Assembly: GCF_900114645.1 (NCBI RefSeq)
Contig: NZ_FOTR01000004.1
Span: 124,001 to 188,000, forward strand
Reading direction: 5' to 3'
DNA from: Gracilibacillus orientalis
GTDB lineage: Bacteria > Bacillota > Bacilli > Bacillales > Amphibacillaceae
DNA length: 64,000 nt
Positions 56,104-64,000 of the stretch are shown in pieces (position 1 is the stretch's first letter; every line of letters begins with the position of its first letter). Below the pieces are notes generated by a model. The model ran no database searches, had not been told where the DNA came from, and saw only the letters and a program-made list of their open reading frames with translations. A program made the translations under genes and the position numbers.

Positions 56104-56615
56104 TCAAGTTTCTGGCGTGTGTATTCATCATAGGATCTTTAACCTGGATTGGACATGAGTATGCCAAAAACCTTGCTAACCGACCCAGGTTCATTAGATT
56201 GTTCAAAAATGCATTACAAATCCTGGAGGCTGAAATTGTCTATAGTCAGGCAACCATTAAAGAGTCTTTAACTTCTGTATCTGAACAGATACCAAACCCG
56301 ATTTCCACTCTTTTTAAAAATATTGCAGGAGATATTCAACAGGATAAAGAACAGCTCTATCCTATTTGGGAAAAACACGTGGATAAGTTTTATAACAAAC
56401 ATCCACTACAATTAGAAGACAAAGAAATTCTTCAACAATTTGGCAGAACGTTGGGACAGCATGATATTATCCAGCAACAAAAATATATTCGCTTAACGAT
56501 TAACCACTTAGAAAGAAAGCTGACAGAGGCAGAAGAAAGGAATCATCGCTATGGGAAAATGTCAAGAAGTGTTGGATTTCTGGTTGGTACATTTATCGTT
56601 TTACTCTTGCTATAG
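56100..56615 (+). CDS. spoIIIAB: Stage III sporulation protein SpoIIIAB
   Basis: GspF-like membrane protein of 171 residues with an N-terminal and a C-terminal hydrophobic helix flanking a helical cytosolic domain. It overlaps spoIIIAA by 4 bp (ATGA), giving coupled translation. It is part of the feeding-tube complex in the mother-cell membrane. Confidence 0.93.
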   Translation: MIKFLACVFIIGSLTWIGHEYAKNLANRPRFIRLFKNALQILEAEIVYSQATIKESLTSVSEQIPNPISTLFKNIAGDIQQDKEQLYPIWEKHVDKFYNKHPLQLEDKEILQQFGRTLGQHDIIQQQKYIRLTINHLERKLTEAEERNHRYGKMSRSVGFLVGTFIVLLLL

Positions 56616-56629
56616 AGAGGAGATATCAC

Positions 56630-56836
56630 GTGATTGGAGATACAAGTGTTTTATTTCAAATTGCAGGCATCGGAATTATCGTTGCGATGATTCATACTAT
56701 ATTAAAGCAAATGGGGAAAGAGGAATATGCTCAATTTGTAAGTTTGGTTGGTTTTATTATCGTTTTGTTATTTGTGCTTAACAGTATTTCGGATTTATTC
56801 CAGCAGATAAGAGCTGTATTTTTTCTAAAAGGATAA
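56630..56836 (+). CDS. spoIIIAC: Stage III sporulation protein SpoIIIAC
   Basis: A 68-residue membrane protein with two transmembrane helices; the segments LFQIAGIGIIVAMIHTILKQ and FVSLVGFIIVLLFV are typical. The start is GTG at 56630 after GAGAGGAG. Position and length match SpoIIIAC. Confidence 0.92.
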   Translation: MIGDTSVLFQIAGIGIIVAMIHTILKQMGKEEYAQFVSLVGFIIVLLFVLNSISDLFQQIRAVFFLKG

Positions 56837-56842
56837 TGGTTT

Positions 56843-57235
56843 ATGGAAATCTTTGAAGTAATCAGTGTAGGAATTATAGCATCAGTTCTGTTTTTATTAT
56901 TGAAGGACAAGCAGCCCAGTATTGCATTTCTTATTATTGTTTTAACTGTTCTCTATTTTTTTGTTTTTGTTATTCAGTATGTACAGGAAATTCTTCATCT
57001 CATTACTTATTTAGGTGAAGAGGCAAACATTAATGAAATATATATCAAGACCATACTTCAAATCATTGGGATTTCCTATATTACAGAAATTGGAGCAAAC
57101 ATTGTAAAAGATGCTGGTTTAGAATCAGTAGCTGTCAAAATTGAAATGATAGGAAAAGTGTTTATCCTCATTTTGGCTATTCCTATATTCAAATCATTAA
57201 TTGAAACGATAATAAATATTTTTCCGATCACATAG
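56843..57235 (+). CDS. spoIIIAD: Stage III sporulation protein SpoIIIAD
   Basis: A 130-residue membrane protein with four hydrophobic helices, related to SpoIIIAC in its C-terminal half (ISYITEIGANIVKDAGLESV). AAAGGA precedes the ATG. It is a channel component. Confidence 0.92.
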   Translation: MEIFEVISVGIIASVLFLLLKDKQPSIAFLIIVLTVLYFFVFVIQYVQEILHLITYLGEEANINEIYIKTILQIIGISYITEIGANIVKDAGLESVAVKIEMIGKVFILILAIPIFKSLIETIINIFPIT

Positions 57236-57250
57236 TTAGGAAGGATATAT

Positions 57251-58414
57251 ATGAACTTTACTAGAAAACTTACTTTCATTATGGTACTTTTCTTTTTTAT
57301 TATTCCTGTACAACTTTCAGCAGAAATCACCAATCAAACAGATGCCTACCAACAGATGATTGAAGGGAGCGAACTAGAGGGGTATTGGGATTACTTAGGG
57401 GATGAATATCAAGATGCACTTCCAGAACTCAATAAAGAAAATATATGGTCTATCGTAAAAGGAGATGGAAGTCTCTCCATTAAAGATTGGTTAGAAGGAT
57501 TTCTCCGTTTCTTCTTTTATGAGATTGTGGAGAATGGTAAATTACTAGCGACATTAATGCTACTAACATTATTTTGTTTGATGTTACAAACCATTCAAAA
57601 TGCATTTGAAAATCAAGTCGTTAGTAAAGTAGCATACGCGATTGTTTATACAATGTTGATCATTATAGCACTGAAAAGCTTCCAGCTGGCCTCTAGTTAT
57701 GTACTTGATACAGTGGAAATGGCCCAAAATTTTTTAATTGCTTTATTGCCGCTGTTGTTAGGAATATTAGCTTCTCTTGGAAACCTTGTTACCATATCAT
57801 TTTTCCATCCTATCATTATTTTTCTAATTCATACCAGTGTACTTGTGATCTCCAAGATTGTTATTCCGTTAATATTAATCTCAGCGATTCTTCATATTGT
57901 AAGCACCATTAGTCCAGAGTATAAAGCAACAAAATTAGCTAATTTAATAAAAAATATAGCGATTAGCTTAATGGGGATCCTTCTAACGGTTTTTCTTGGG
58001 GTTATATCAGTACAAGGAGCTGCAAGTGCGATTCAAGATGGTATTGCGATGAAAACTGCTAAATTTGTAACCGGTAATTTTATCCCGGTGATCGGCAGGA
58101 TTTTCACAGATGCCACCGATACTGTATTAAGTGCAACCATTTTAATTAAGAATGGCATTGGCATGATTGGTGTAGTGATTTTAATTGGGATCGTATTGTT
58201 CCCAGCAATCAAGATTTTTACGATCTCTTTAATGTATAGAGTAGCTACTGCTATTTTACAACCTATTGGTGACGGACCAGTCATAGAATGTTTGGACATT
58301 ATTGGTAAGCACATCCTTTACTTATTTGCTGCGCTATTATTAGTTACATTTATGTTTTTCTTTACTATTGTAATTCTTATTATATCCAGTAATTTGACTA
58401 TGATGGTGAGATAG
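57251..58414 (+). CDS. spoIIIAE: Stage III sporulation protein SpoIIIAE
   Basis: Polytopic membrane protein of 387 residues with an N-terminal signal-like helix (1-24), an extracytoplasmic stretch, then six to seven helices. It is the putative permease core of the SpoIIIA complex. GGAAGGA precedes the ATG. The stop codon TAG (58412) lies directly before the G-rich site that serves spoIIIAF. Confidence 0.93.
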   Translation: MNFTRKLTFIMVLFFFIIPVQLSAEITNQTDAYQQMIEGSELEGYWDYLGDEYQDALPELNKENIWSIVKGDGSLSIKDWLEGFLRFFFYEIVENGKLLATLMLLTLFCLMLQTIQNAFENQVVSKVAYAIVYTMLIIIALKSFQLASSYVLDTVEMAQNFLIALLPLLLGILASLGNLVTISFFHPIIIFLIHTSVLVISKIVIPLILISAILHIVSTISPEYKATKLANLIKNIAISLMGILLTVFLGVISVQGAASAIQDGIAMKTAKFVTGNFIPVIGRIFTDATDTVLSATILIKNGIGMIGVVILIGIVLFPAIKIFTISLMYRVATAILQPIGDGPVIECLDIIGKHILYLFAALLLVTFMFFFTIVILIISSNLTMMVR

Positions 58415-58426
58415 GGGGGGAGAATC

Positions 58427-59047
58427 ATTGAATACCTATCAGGTTGGATATTGCAAATTATAATTTATATGATTCTAGCAATGATAGTTGATCTCATTCT
58501 TCCCAGTTCCACCCTAAAACAATATGTGAAATTGGTAGTGGGGTTATTACTTATTTTAATTATTCTGCAACCATTGCTTTCTATTTTTAATGTAGATGTT
58601 CATAAAATGGTAGATCAATTAATTGCAACAAATAGCGACCCATCTGTTGAATCCAAAATAGAAAATGGAATGAATCAGCAGAAAAGTGAAATAGAACAGA
58701 TACAATCTGCATATGTATTAGAAGAGATGGTTGTCCAAATGGAAAATATAGTAGAGGAGGAGTTGCAAGAAACGTACAATTATCAAATTGTGGATCTGGA
58801 AGCAAATTGGGCAAGTAATCCAACTTCTGAAGAAAATGAACTGGAGCGTATATATGTAAAACTTGCCAACAAAGATGATACTTCTGCCAGAGTTGAAGAG
58901 GTGAATATACAAATTGGCGACTCATTACCTCAGGCTTCTGAATCTCCACCACAGGATATAACAGAAATAAAAAATTTCTTAGCTGATCAGTGGGGAGTTG
59001 AGGAGGATATAATTCATATCGGATGGAAGGAGGAATTAGGTGCCTAA
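58427..59047 (+). CDS. spoIIIAF: Stage III sporulation protein SpoIIIAF (ATT start)
   Basis: Membrane protein of the SpoIIIA complex with two N-terminal helices and a soluble domain (residues about 65-206). I infer an ATT start at 58427. From there the sequence EYLSGWILQIIIYMIL aligns without gaps with the B. subtilis N-terminus as I recall it, and GGGGGGAG stands 4 bp upstream. The only ordinary in-frame start is a TTG at 58451, which would remove eight residues of the first helix and has no good ribosome-binding site. The frame is closed at 58412 by the spoIIIAE stop. It overlaps spoIIIAG by 8 bp. Confidence 0.85.
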   Translation: MEYLSGWILQIIIYMILAMIVDLILPSSTLKQYVKLVVGLLLILIILQPLLSIFNVDVHKMVDQLIATNSDPSVESKIENGMNQQKSEIEQIQSAYVLEEMVVQMENIVEEELQETYNYQIVDLEANWASNPTSEENELERIYVKLANKDDTSARVEEVNIQIGDSLPQASESPPQDITEIKNFLADQWGVEEDIIHIGWKEELGA

Positions 59048-59684
59048 ATGGATGGAAAAGTTTCTGTCAAATCTAAAAACGAAAGACAAACGACCAACAA
59101 AAATGCAGTATATTGCTTTGCTGGTGTTAATAGCAGTTTTCATATTGTTAATTAGCAATATATTCAGCTCCAACCAATCAGATAATCAATCAACTGATCC
59201 TCCAAGAATGATTCAATCATCATCAGACGATGAAGAAAGTGAAACATGGAAACAATCAGATGCTTCTGATGCAACTTCAAAGATAGGAGATTTAGAAGCC
59301 TCATTTGAAAATGACTTAATCCAACTACTTGAAAAAATCACAGGTGTATCAGGAGTTGAAGTAATGGTCAATCTAGATGCCACAAATGAACAAGTATACG
59401 AGAAAAATTTAGTGATAGGTTCGCAAATTACAAATGAAACAGATCAAAATGGCGGTACGAGAAAAATTGATGATGAAACTAGAGAACAAACCGTTGTTGT
59501 CATTCGTCAAGGTGAACAAGAAACTCCGTTATTAGTTCAGACCAAAAAACCTCAAGTTAGAGGTGTACTGGTAGTTGCGGATGGCGTGGACAACCTAGAT
59601 GTGAAAAAGTGGGTATTAGAAGCCGTATCCAAAGTGTTGGATGTACCGGCTCATCGAGTTTCGGTAATGCCGAAAAACACATAG
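59040..59684 (+). CDS. spoIIIAG: Stage III sporulation protein SpoIIIAG
   Basis: Ring-forming protein of the SpoIIIA complex, 214 residues. A transmembrane helix (residues about 22-41) follows a basic cytosolic start. A Ser/Asp-rich linker leads to a ring-building-motif domain with LLEKITGVSGVEVMVNLDA. The start is GTG at 59040, with GGAGG 6 bp upstream inside spoIIIAF. Confidence 0.93.
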   Translation: MPKWMEKFLSNLKTKDKRPTKMQYIALLVLIAVFILLISNIFSSNQSDNQSTDPPRMIQSSSDDEESETWKQSDASDATSKIGDLEASFENDLIQLLEKITGVSGVEVMVNLDATNEQVYEKNLVIGSQITNETDQNGGTRKIDDETREQTVVVIRQGEQETPLLVQTKKPQVRGVLVVADGVDNLDVKKWVLEAVSKVLDVPAHRVSVMPKNT

Positions 59685-59704
59685 ATTTATTAGGAGGGGA
59701 AACT

Positions 59705-60337
59705 ATGTTAAAAAAGCAAACAGTTTGGTTGTTGACGATGTTAAGTTTAATGATTGTGTTAAGTGTGTATTATTTAAATGCACCATCTGAAGGAGATTTG
59801 GCATATTTTGATGCAGATCAGGAGCAAGACCAGGATCAAACGACATCATCATCCAACGTAGATCAAGTAACTGATGAATCGATTTTAGAGGGTACAGAAG
59901 AGACTGGAATAGAGGGTATGGAAACAGAAAATATGGAAGCAGAAGATACAGAAACGGATAGCTTAAATACATCATCGATTAATTCTGAAGAATATTTCGC
60001 AGCAGTACGTATGGAAATCACCACTCAAAGAAGTAGGGAAAAAGAAAGACTGGAATCAATTGTTGCTTCAAGTGAAAGTAGTTCAGACGAGAAAAATGAA
60101 GCGTATGAAGCAATGAAAGAAATTGAAGTGGTAGATAAAAAAGAAAGTATACTCGAGGAAACATTGAAATCTCTTAATGGTTATGAAGAAGTGCTTGTTC
60201 GCAATGTATCAGACAATAATATCGTCGTAACTGTTCAAGCAGACAGTCTTTCAACGACAGAAGCGAATGAAATAATTCAACACGCAAAAGATGAATTTGG
60301 TGAAATAAAAATCGATGTCAGCTATAATCCAAGTTAA
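59705..60337 (+). CDS. spoIIIAH: Stage III sporulation protein SpoIIIAH
   Basis: Mother-cell half of the SpoIIIAH-SpoIIQ bridge across the intermembrane space. The 210-residue protein has an N-terminal transmembrane helix (residues 6-24), an acidic low-complexity linker (about 35-90), then a YscJ/FliF-like domain with EEYFAAVRMEITTQRSREK. GGAGGGG stands 5 bp before the ATG at 59705. It ends the operon, at a terminator. Confidence 0.95.
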   Translation: MLKKQTVWLLTMLSLMIVLSVYYLNAPSEGDLAYFDADQEQDQDQTTSSSNVDQVTDESILEGTEETGIEGMETENMEAEDTETDSLNTSSINSEEYFAAVRMEITTQRSREKERLESIVASSESSSDEKNEAYEAMKEIEVVDKKESILEETLKSLNGYEEVLVRNVSDNNIVVTVQADSLSTTEANEIIQHAKDEFGEIKIDVSYNPS

Positions 60338-60370
60338 GCCTAGTGTCTATCGTTTCAATATACGTTTACT

Positions 60371-60409
60371 TGTCCTTGAGATTTCTCGAGGACATTTTTT
60401 ATTTTTTTC
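60371..60409 (+). terminator. Terminator of the spoIIIA operon
   Basis: TGTCCTTGAG pairs with CTCGAGGACA (one T-G), then a long T run. Confidence 0.85.
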
Positions 60410-60453
60410 GTAGTTAGAATTTTTACGATCTTTCCTTACAATAAAAAGAAAGG

Positions 60454-60482
60454 TTGCAGTTTCTAGATCTATTGCGTAAAAT
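60454..60482 (+). promoter_or_regulatory. SigA promoter of accBC
   Basis: TTGCAG at 60454-60459 and TAAAAT at 60477-60482 are separated by 17 bp, about 58 bp before the accB start codon. Confidence 0.6.
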
Positions 60483-60540
60483 GTTAAAAGGAGTTATTAG
60501 TACCTGTTATTAATTGTAACAAAGTTGAAGGGGTGCAAAA

Positions 60541-61035
60541 ATGTTAACAATACAAGAAATCAATCAATTAATTGACAAATTAGATCAATCAACTATTGAC
60601 GAATTCTCTTATGAAGCTAATGGAGGAAAAATTAAACTTAAAAAAAATACAGGTGATACAAGACAAGTAACGTCACAACCTGTAGTACAATCGCAAGAAT
60701 CAGTACCACAAGTAAATGTGGAATCAACAACAAAATCTGAAGTTTCAACAGAAGAGACAGAAACAAAAGAAGAAGCACAACCAAAAGCAGATTATGATCA
60801 TGAAATTGTCTCACCTATGGTAGGAACATTCTATAGTTCACCATCACCTGATAAACCAGTATTTGTCCACGTTGGTGATCAAGTAAATGATGATGCCATT
60901 GTATGTATCGTAGAAGCGATGAAATTATTTAATGAAATAGAAGCAGATGTAACAGGAACGATAACAGAAATACTAGCAGAAAATGGTGAATTAGTGGAAT
61001 ATGGACAACCATTATTCCGAATCAAGAAGGCATAA
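60541..61035 (+). CDS. accB: Biotin carboxyl carrier protein of acetyl-CoA carboxylase
   Basis: Carries the biotin that shuttles CO2 in acetyl-CoA carboxylase, the first step of fatty-acid synthesis. The 164-residue protein has an N-terminal helical domain, a Glu/Thr-rich linker (about 40-85), and the biotinyl domain with the modified Lys in [17 protein letters not shown] precedes the ATG. accC follows after 12 bp. Confidence 0.96.
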   Translation: MLTIQEINQLIDKLDQSTIDEFSYEANGGKIKLKKNTGDTRQVTSQPVVQSQESVPQVNVESTTKSEVSTEETETKEEAQPKADYDHEIVSPMVGTFYSSPSPDKPVFVHVGDQVNDDAIVCIVEAMKLFNEIEADVTGTITEILAENGELVEYGQPLFRIKKA

Positions 61036-61047
61036 GGGGATGACATT

Positions 61048-62409
61048 GTGATTAAGAAACTGTTAATTGCTAACCGTGGAGAAATAGCAGTCAGAATTAT
61101 TCGATCTGCCAAAGAAATGGGAATAGATACGGTGGCAGTATACTCAGAAGCTGATAGAGATGCATTGCATGTACAATTAGCGGATGAAGCTTATTGTATC
61201 GGGCCGAAATTAAGTACGGACAGTTATTTAAACTTTACTAATATTATGAGTGTGGCAACATTAACTGATACCGATGCAATTCATCCCGGTTACGGATTCT
61301 TATCAGAAAATGCTGATTTTGCTGAGATCTGTGATGCATGTAATATAACGTTTGTTGGTCCTAGTGCCTATGCTATTCAAAAAATGGGTACAAAAGATGT
61401 TGCAAGAGAAACAATGCGAGAAGCAGGTGTACCAGTGGTACCGGGGTCAAATGGTATAATAGCAGATGAAGAAGAGGGACTTAAAGTAGCCAACGAAATA
61501 GGATTTCCTGTTATTATTAAAGCAACTGCTGGCGGCGGAGGCAAAGGTATTCGCGTTGCCCGTACGGAGGAAGAGCTATTAAAAGGTATCCGTGTAACCC
61601 AGAATGAAGCAGAAAAAGCATTTGGTAATCCGGGTGTATATTTGGAAAAATATATTGAAGATTTCCGTCATGTAGAAATTCAGGTTCTAGCAGATAATCA
61701 TGGCAATGTGATACACCTTGGCGAACGTGATTGTACCGTTCAAAGGAGATTGCAAAAATTAATTGAAGAAACACCATCACCAGCAATTGATGAAGATATG
61801 CGAAAAAAGATGGGTGAAGCTGCAGTTAAGGCTGCAAGAGCCGTTCAATATTCTGGTGCAGGAACCATTGAATTTATTTTCGACAAAAAAGAAAATAGCT
61901 TTTATTTTATGGAAATGAATACACGTATCCAGGTAGAGCATCCTGTTACTGAAATGGTTACAGGTGTAGATCTAATTAAAGAACAAATCAACATTGCTAA
62001 TAATGAGAAACTTAACTATAAACAGGAAGATATTACTTTTAATGGATGGGCAATGGAATGCCGTATTAATGCAGAAAACCCTGAAAAAGATTTTATGCCA
62101 TCTGCAGGTAAGATAGAAATGTATTTACCCCCAGGTGGTTTAGGTGTAAGGGTCGATTCAGCGGTATATCCGGGCTATCAAATTCCACCTTATTATGATT
62201 CGATGATTGCAAAATTAATTACTTATGGTAAGACACGAAAAGAAGCGGTTGATCGGATGAAACGTGCACTGGATGAATTTGTAGTAGAAGGTGTTCATAC
62301 AACGATCCCATTCCATAGAAAAATGATGGTGCATCCTGTATTTGTTAATGGTGATTTTAATACAAGTTTTTTAGAGAACTATAGTATAATGGAAGAAGAG
62401 CAAGACTAA
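61048..62409 (+). CDS. accC: Biotin carboxylase subunit of acetyl-CoA carboxylase
   Basis: Carboxylates the biotin of AccB with ATP and bicarbonate. The 453-residue protein has [13 protein letters not shown] at the start, the glycine-rich ATP loop [25 protein letters not shown] and the catalytic [14 protein letters not shown]. The start is GTG at 61048 with AAGGGGA upstream. It is co-transcribed with accB. Confidence 0.97.
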   Translation: MIKKLLIANRGEIAVRIIRSAKEMGIDTVAVYSEADRDALHVQLADEAYCIGPKLSTDSYLNFTNIMSVATLTDTDAIHPGYGFLSENADFAEICDACNITFVGPSAYAIQKMGTKDVARETMREAGVPVVPGSNGIIADEEEGLKVANEIGFPVIIKATAGGGGKGIRVARTEEELLKGIRVTQNEAEKAFGNPGVYLEKYIEDFRHVEIQVLADNHGNVIHLGERDCTVQRRLQKLIEETPSPAIDEDMRKKMGEAAVKAARAVQYSGAGTIEFIFDKKENSFYFMEMNTRIQVEHPVTEMVTGVDLIKEQINIANNEKLNYKQEDITFNGWAMECRINAENPEKDFMPSAGKIEMYLPPGGLGVRVDSAVYPGYQIPPYYDSMIAKLITYGKTRKEAVDRMKRALDEFVVEGVHTTIPFHRKMMVHPVFVNGDFNTSFLENYSIMEEEQD

Positions 62410-62433
62410 TCTTAGTTAAAAGGGGTGTTTATC

Positions 62434-62826
62434 ATGGTTGAAAACCAATTACTTAATGTTAGTGAATCTACTCCTTTAGGAAAAGTCGAAATTGCACCAG
62501 ATGTATTAGAGGTGATTGCAGGTATTGCAACTACTGAAGTACTAGGTGTATCAAGCATGAGAGGTAATTTTGCATCAGGAGTGGCAGAACGGTTAGGGAA
62601 AAAAGCACATGGTAAAGGAATTAAAGTAGAACTGAAAGAAGATATTGTGTCCATTGACGTATATATAGTTGTGGATTATGGACATTCTGTTCCGACTGTC
62701 GCTGAAAAAATACAAGTGAACGTAAGGCAAGGAATAGAAAATATGACTGCAATTCAAATTAAAGAAATTAATGTGCATGTTGTAGGCGTTCAAATGGAAC
62801 AAGATATTGATGAAAAAGATGAGTAA
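62434..62826 (+). CDS. yqhY: Asp23/Gls24 family protein (YqhY)
   Basis: A 130-residue protein of the alkaline-shock family, with GKVEIAPDVLEVIAGIATTE and the VDVYIVVDYG type beta segment. B. subtilis YqhY lies after accC and its loss disturbs acetyl-CoA carboxylase balance, which fits the position here. I use the ATG at 62434, with AAGGGG upstream; a GTG at 62425 overlaps that site. Confidence 0.9.
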   Translation: MVENQLLNVSESTPLGKVEIAPDVLEVIAGIATTEVLGVSSMRGNFASGVAERLGKKAHGKGIKVELKEDIVSIDVYIVVDYGHSVPTVAEKIQVNVRQGIENMTAIQIKEINVHVVGVQMEQDIDEKDE

Positions 62827-62849
62827 TGTTTGATACTGAAGTGAATGAA

Positions 62850-62883
62850 GGTCCTACAGAAATATCTGATAGGACTTTTATTC
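62850..62883 (+). terminator. Terminator after yqhY
   Basis: GTCCTA pairs with TAGGAC, extended inward by AGA/TCT, then TTTTATT. Confidence 0.6.
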
Positions 62884-63035
62884 ATTATTACATCTTTACA
62901 TATAAGTAATTACCTTATCTTGCTGGTATCAATATTTTTTGTCGAGGGATGATAAGATTTAATGGCAATCGAAAAGATAACATGGTATCATTTGAAAGTG
63001 AAGAATATGACCGTGATAAGGAGAAGAAGAAGTAC

Positions 63036-63416
63036 ATGAAACGAAGAATTGCACGTGAGAAAGCATTACAAATTTTATTTTCATTGGATACTGAGGAATA
63101 TGATTTAGCAACTACCGTGGAACATACATTGGATGAGGATGAACATGACCCGTTTATATTAAATGTGGTTAATGGTGTTGCCACGAACAAACAAGAGATT
63201 GATGAAAAAATCAAAGGTCATTTAGAAAAATGGTCTTTGGAAAGAGTTGCCTTAGTGGAGAGAACATTACTTCGTATGGCTGTTTATGAATTATTTTATT
63301 TTAAAGATGCACCTGAAAGTGTGGTAATCAATGAAGCGATTGAGATTGCGCATGTTTTCGGTGATGATAAATCAGGTAAGTTTATCAATGGTGTATTATC
63401 AAAAATGATAAAATAA
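63036..63416 (+). CDS. nusB: Transcription antitermination factor NusB
   Basis: RNA-binding helical protein that, with NusE (S10), allows antitermination in rRNA operons. The 126-residue protein begins MKRRIAREKALQILFSLD and ends with FGDDKSGKFINGVLSKM, both family hallmarks. I start it at 63036. The open frame runs back to 62949 but those 29 residues are highly charged and absent from NusB. AAGGAG stands 12 bp upstream, a little far. Confidence 0.94.
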   Translation: MKRRIAREKALQILFSLDTEEYDLATTVEHTLDEDEHDPFILNVVNGVATNKQEIDEKIKGHLEKWSLERVALVERTLLRMAVYELFYFKDAPESVVINEAIEIAHVFGDDKSGKFINGVLSKMIK

Positions 63417-63428
63417 GGGGGAGCTATT

Positions 63429-64000
63429 GTGTCTGCAGAAGTTATTTATGGTAGTGAGCTAGCACAATCTTTAAGAGACGAGATGAAGGAAGAAGTAAAC
63501 GGGCTTCGTAATAAAGGTATTATTCCGGGGTTGACAGTGGTATTAATAGGTGAAGATCCGGCCTCGAAATCTTACGTGAGAGGGAAGCAAAAAGCGTCTG
63601 ATTACGTTGGAGTTGATTCAGAATTAATTGAGTTACCAGAATCCACTACACAAGAGGAGTTATTATCTCTAATTGACACACTAAATAATAAAGATTCGGT
63701 CCATGGAATCTTAGTACAGTTGCCTTTACCAGCTCAAATTGATGAAGAAGTAATCATTGAAGCGATTTCGCCAGAGAAAGATGTCGACGGTTTTCACCCG
63801 ATAAGCATCGGTCGTATGATGACTGGAAAAGATACCTTCTATCCTTGTACACCTTATGGTATTATTCAAATGATGAAATCAAAAAACATTTCGTTAGAAG
63901 GAAAGCATGCTGTTGTACTTGGGAGAAGTAATATTGTCGGGAAACCTGTAGGGCAATTACTTTTAAGTGAAAATGCAACGGTTACCTATTGTCACTCTCG
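63429..64000 (+). CDS. folD: Methylenetetrahydrofolate dehydrogenase/cyclohydrolase (3' truncated)
   Basis: Bifunctional enzyme that interconverts 5,10-methylene-THF and 10-formyl-THF with NADP. About 190 of the usual 285 residues are present. Catalytic-region segments are visible: SYVRGKQKASDYVG (active Lys), VQLPLPAQID, KDVDGFHP, PCTPYGI, and the nucleotide-binding VLGRSNIVGKPV. The start is GTG at 63429 with AGGGGGAG upstream. It follows nusB by 12 bp and runs off the window. Confidence 0.96.
   Translation, partial: MSAEVIYGSELAQSLRDEMKEEVNGLRNKGIIPGLTVVLIGEDPASKSYVRGKQKASDYVGVDSELIELPESTTQEELLSLIDTLNNKDSVHGILVQLPLPAQIDEEVIIEAISPEKDVDGFHPISIGRMMTGKDTFYPCTPYGIIQMMKSKNISLEGKHAVVLGRSNIVGKPVGQLLLSENATVTYCHS

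Noticed and set aside
62949-63035. N-terminal extension of NusB by 29 residues
   Set aside because: Highly charged sequence not found in NusB; MKRRIAREKALQ is the usual start. The ribosome-binding site at 12 bp is slightly far, so some doubt remains.

Overview
The window is one contiguous chromosomal stretch from a low-GC, endospore-forming member of the Bacillaceae. Gene content and order follow the Bacillus subtilis glyQ-to-folD segment (the yqf, yqg and yqh genes) almost gene for gene. The spoIIIA operon, a SpoVAF-type protein and a SigE-like promoter show that the organism makes spores. AT-rich codon use, acidic surface-exposed proteins and several local gene losses suggest a halotolerant or alkaliphilic genus near Oceanobacillus, Gracilibacillus or Amphibacillus. 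That placement is inference from memory, not from a search. I see no prophage, CRISPR array, transposase gene or rRNA.

Layout. 1-7.1 kb: glycyl-tRNA synthetase (glyQ cut by the window edge, glyS), a PPDK/PEP-synthase regulator, then primase and the housekeeping sigma factor behind a good SigH-type promoter. 7.2-17.1 kb: a membrane protein, cytochrome c-550, trmK, a Nif3-like protein, the isoprenoid genes ispH and ispG, an RNA helicase, endonuclease IV and small envelope proteins. 17.4-21.6 kb: an NfeD protein, a Na/Pi symporter, six tRNA genes and Mn superoxide dismutase. 21.8-30.1 kb: a transporter, a class B penicillin-binding protein, and pstSCAB-phoU behind four PhoP-type repeats at an exact 11-bp period. 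30.2-39.7 kb: small membrane proteins, L33, 5-formyl-THF cyclo-ligase, a rhomboid protease, SpoVAF, yqgQ-glcK and a lipoteichoic acid synthase. 40-49 kb: yqgW, yqgX, yqgY, the complete seven-gene comG DNA-uptake operon on the minus strand, aroK, yqzE and yqhG-yqhH. 49-54.4 kb: rhodanese, mntR, a patatin-like lipase, aroQ, pepQ and efp. 55-64 kb: spoIIIAA-AH, accBC, an Asp23-family protein, nusB and folD (cut by the edge).

The most unusual material is non-coding. Three copies (about 8.3-8.9, 39.8-40.3 and 54.5-55.0 kb) belong to one family of about 0.4-0.54 kb. Each copy holds two inverted arms, and each arm is a long hairpin. The basal stems differ in sequence between arms yet all six are perfectly self-complementary over 10-12 bp, and most arms carry a different apical hairpin at the same place. 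That is compensatory change, so the fold appears to be what is conserved. Two copies share terminal inverted repeats, and each copy is followed by a terminator-like hairpin. Two copies lie where B. subtilis, as I recall it, carries genes absent here (yqgT-U-V and yqhV).

Other points of note: spoIIIAF appears to start at an ATT codon; the tRNA-Ser gene has U at the discriminator position; ccpN and the gcvT-gcvPA-gcvPB operon are missing from their usual places; the rpmG copy has lost its zinc cysteines.
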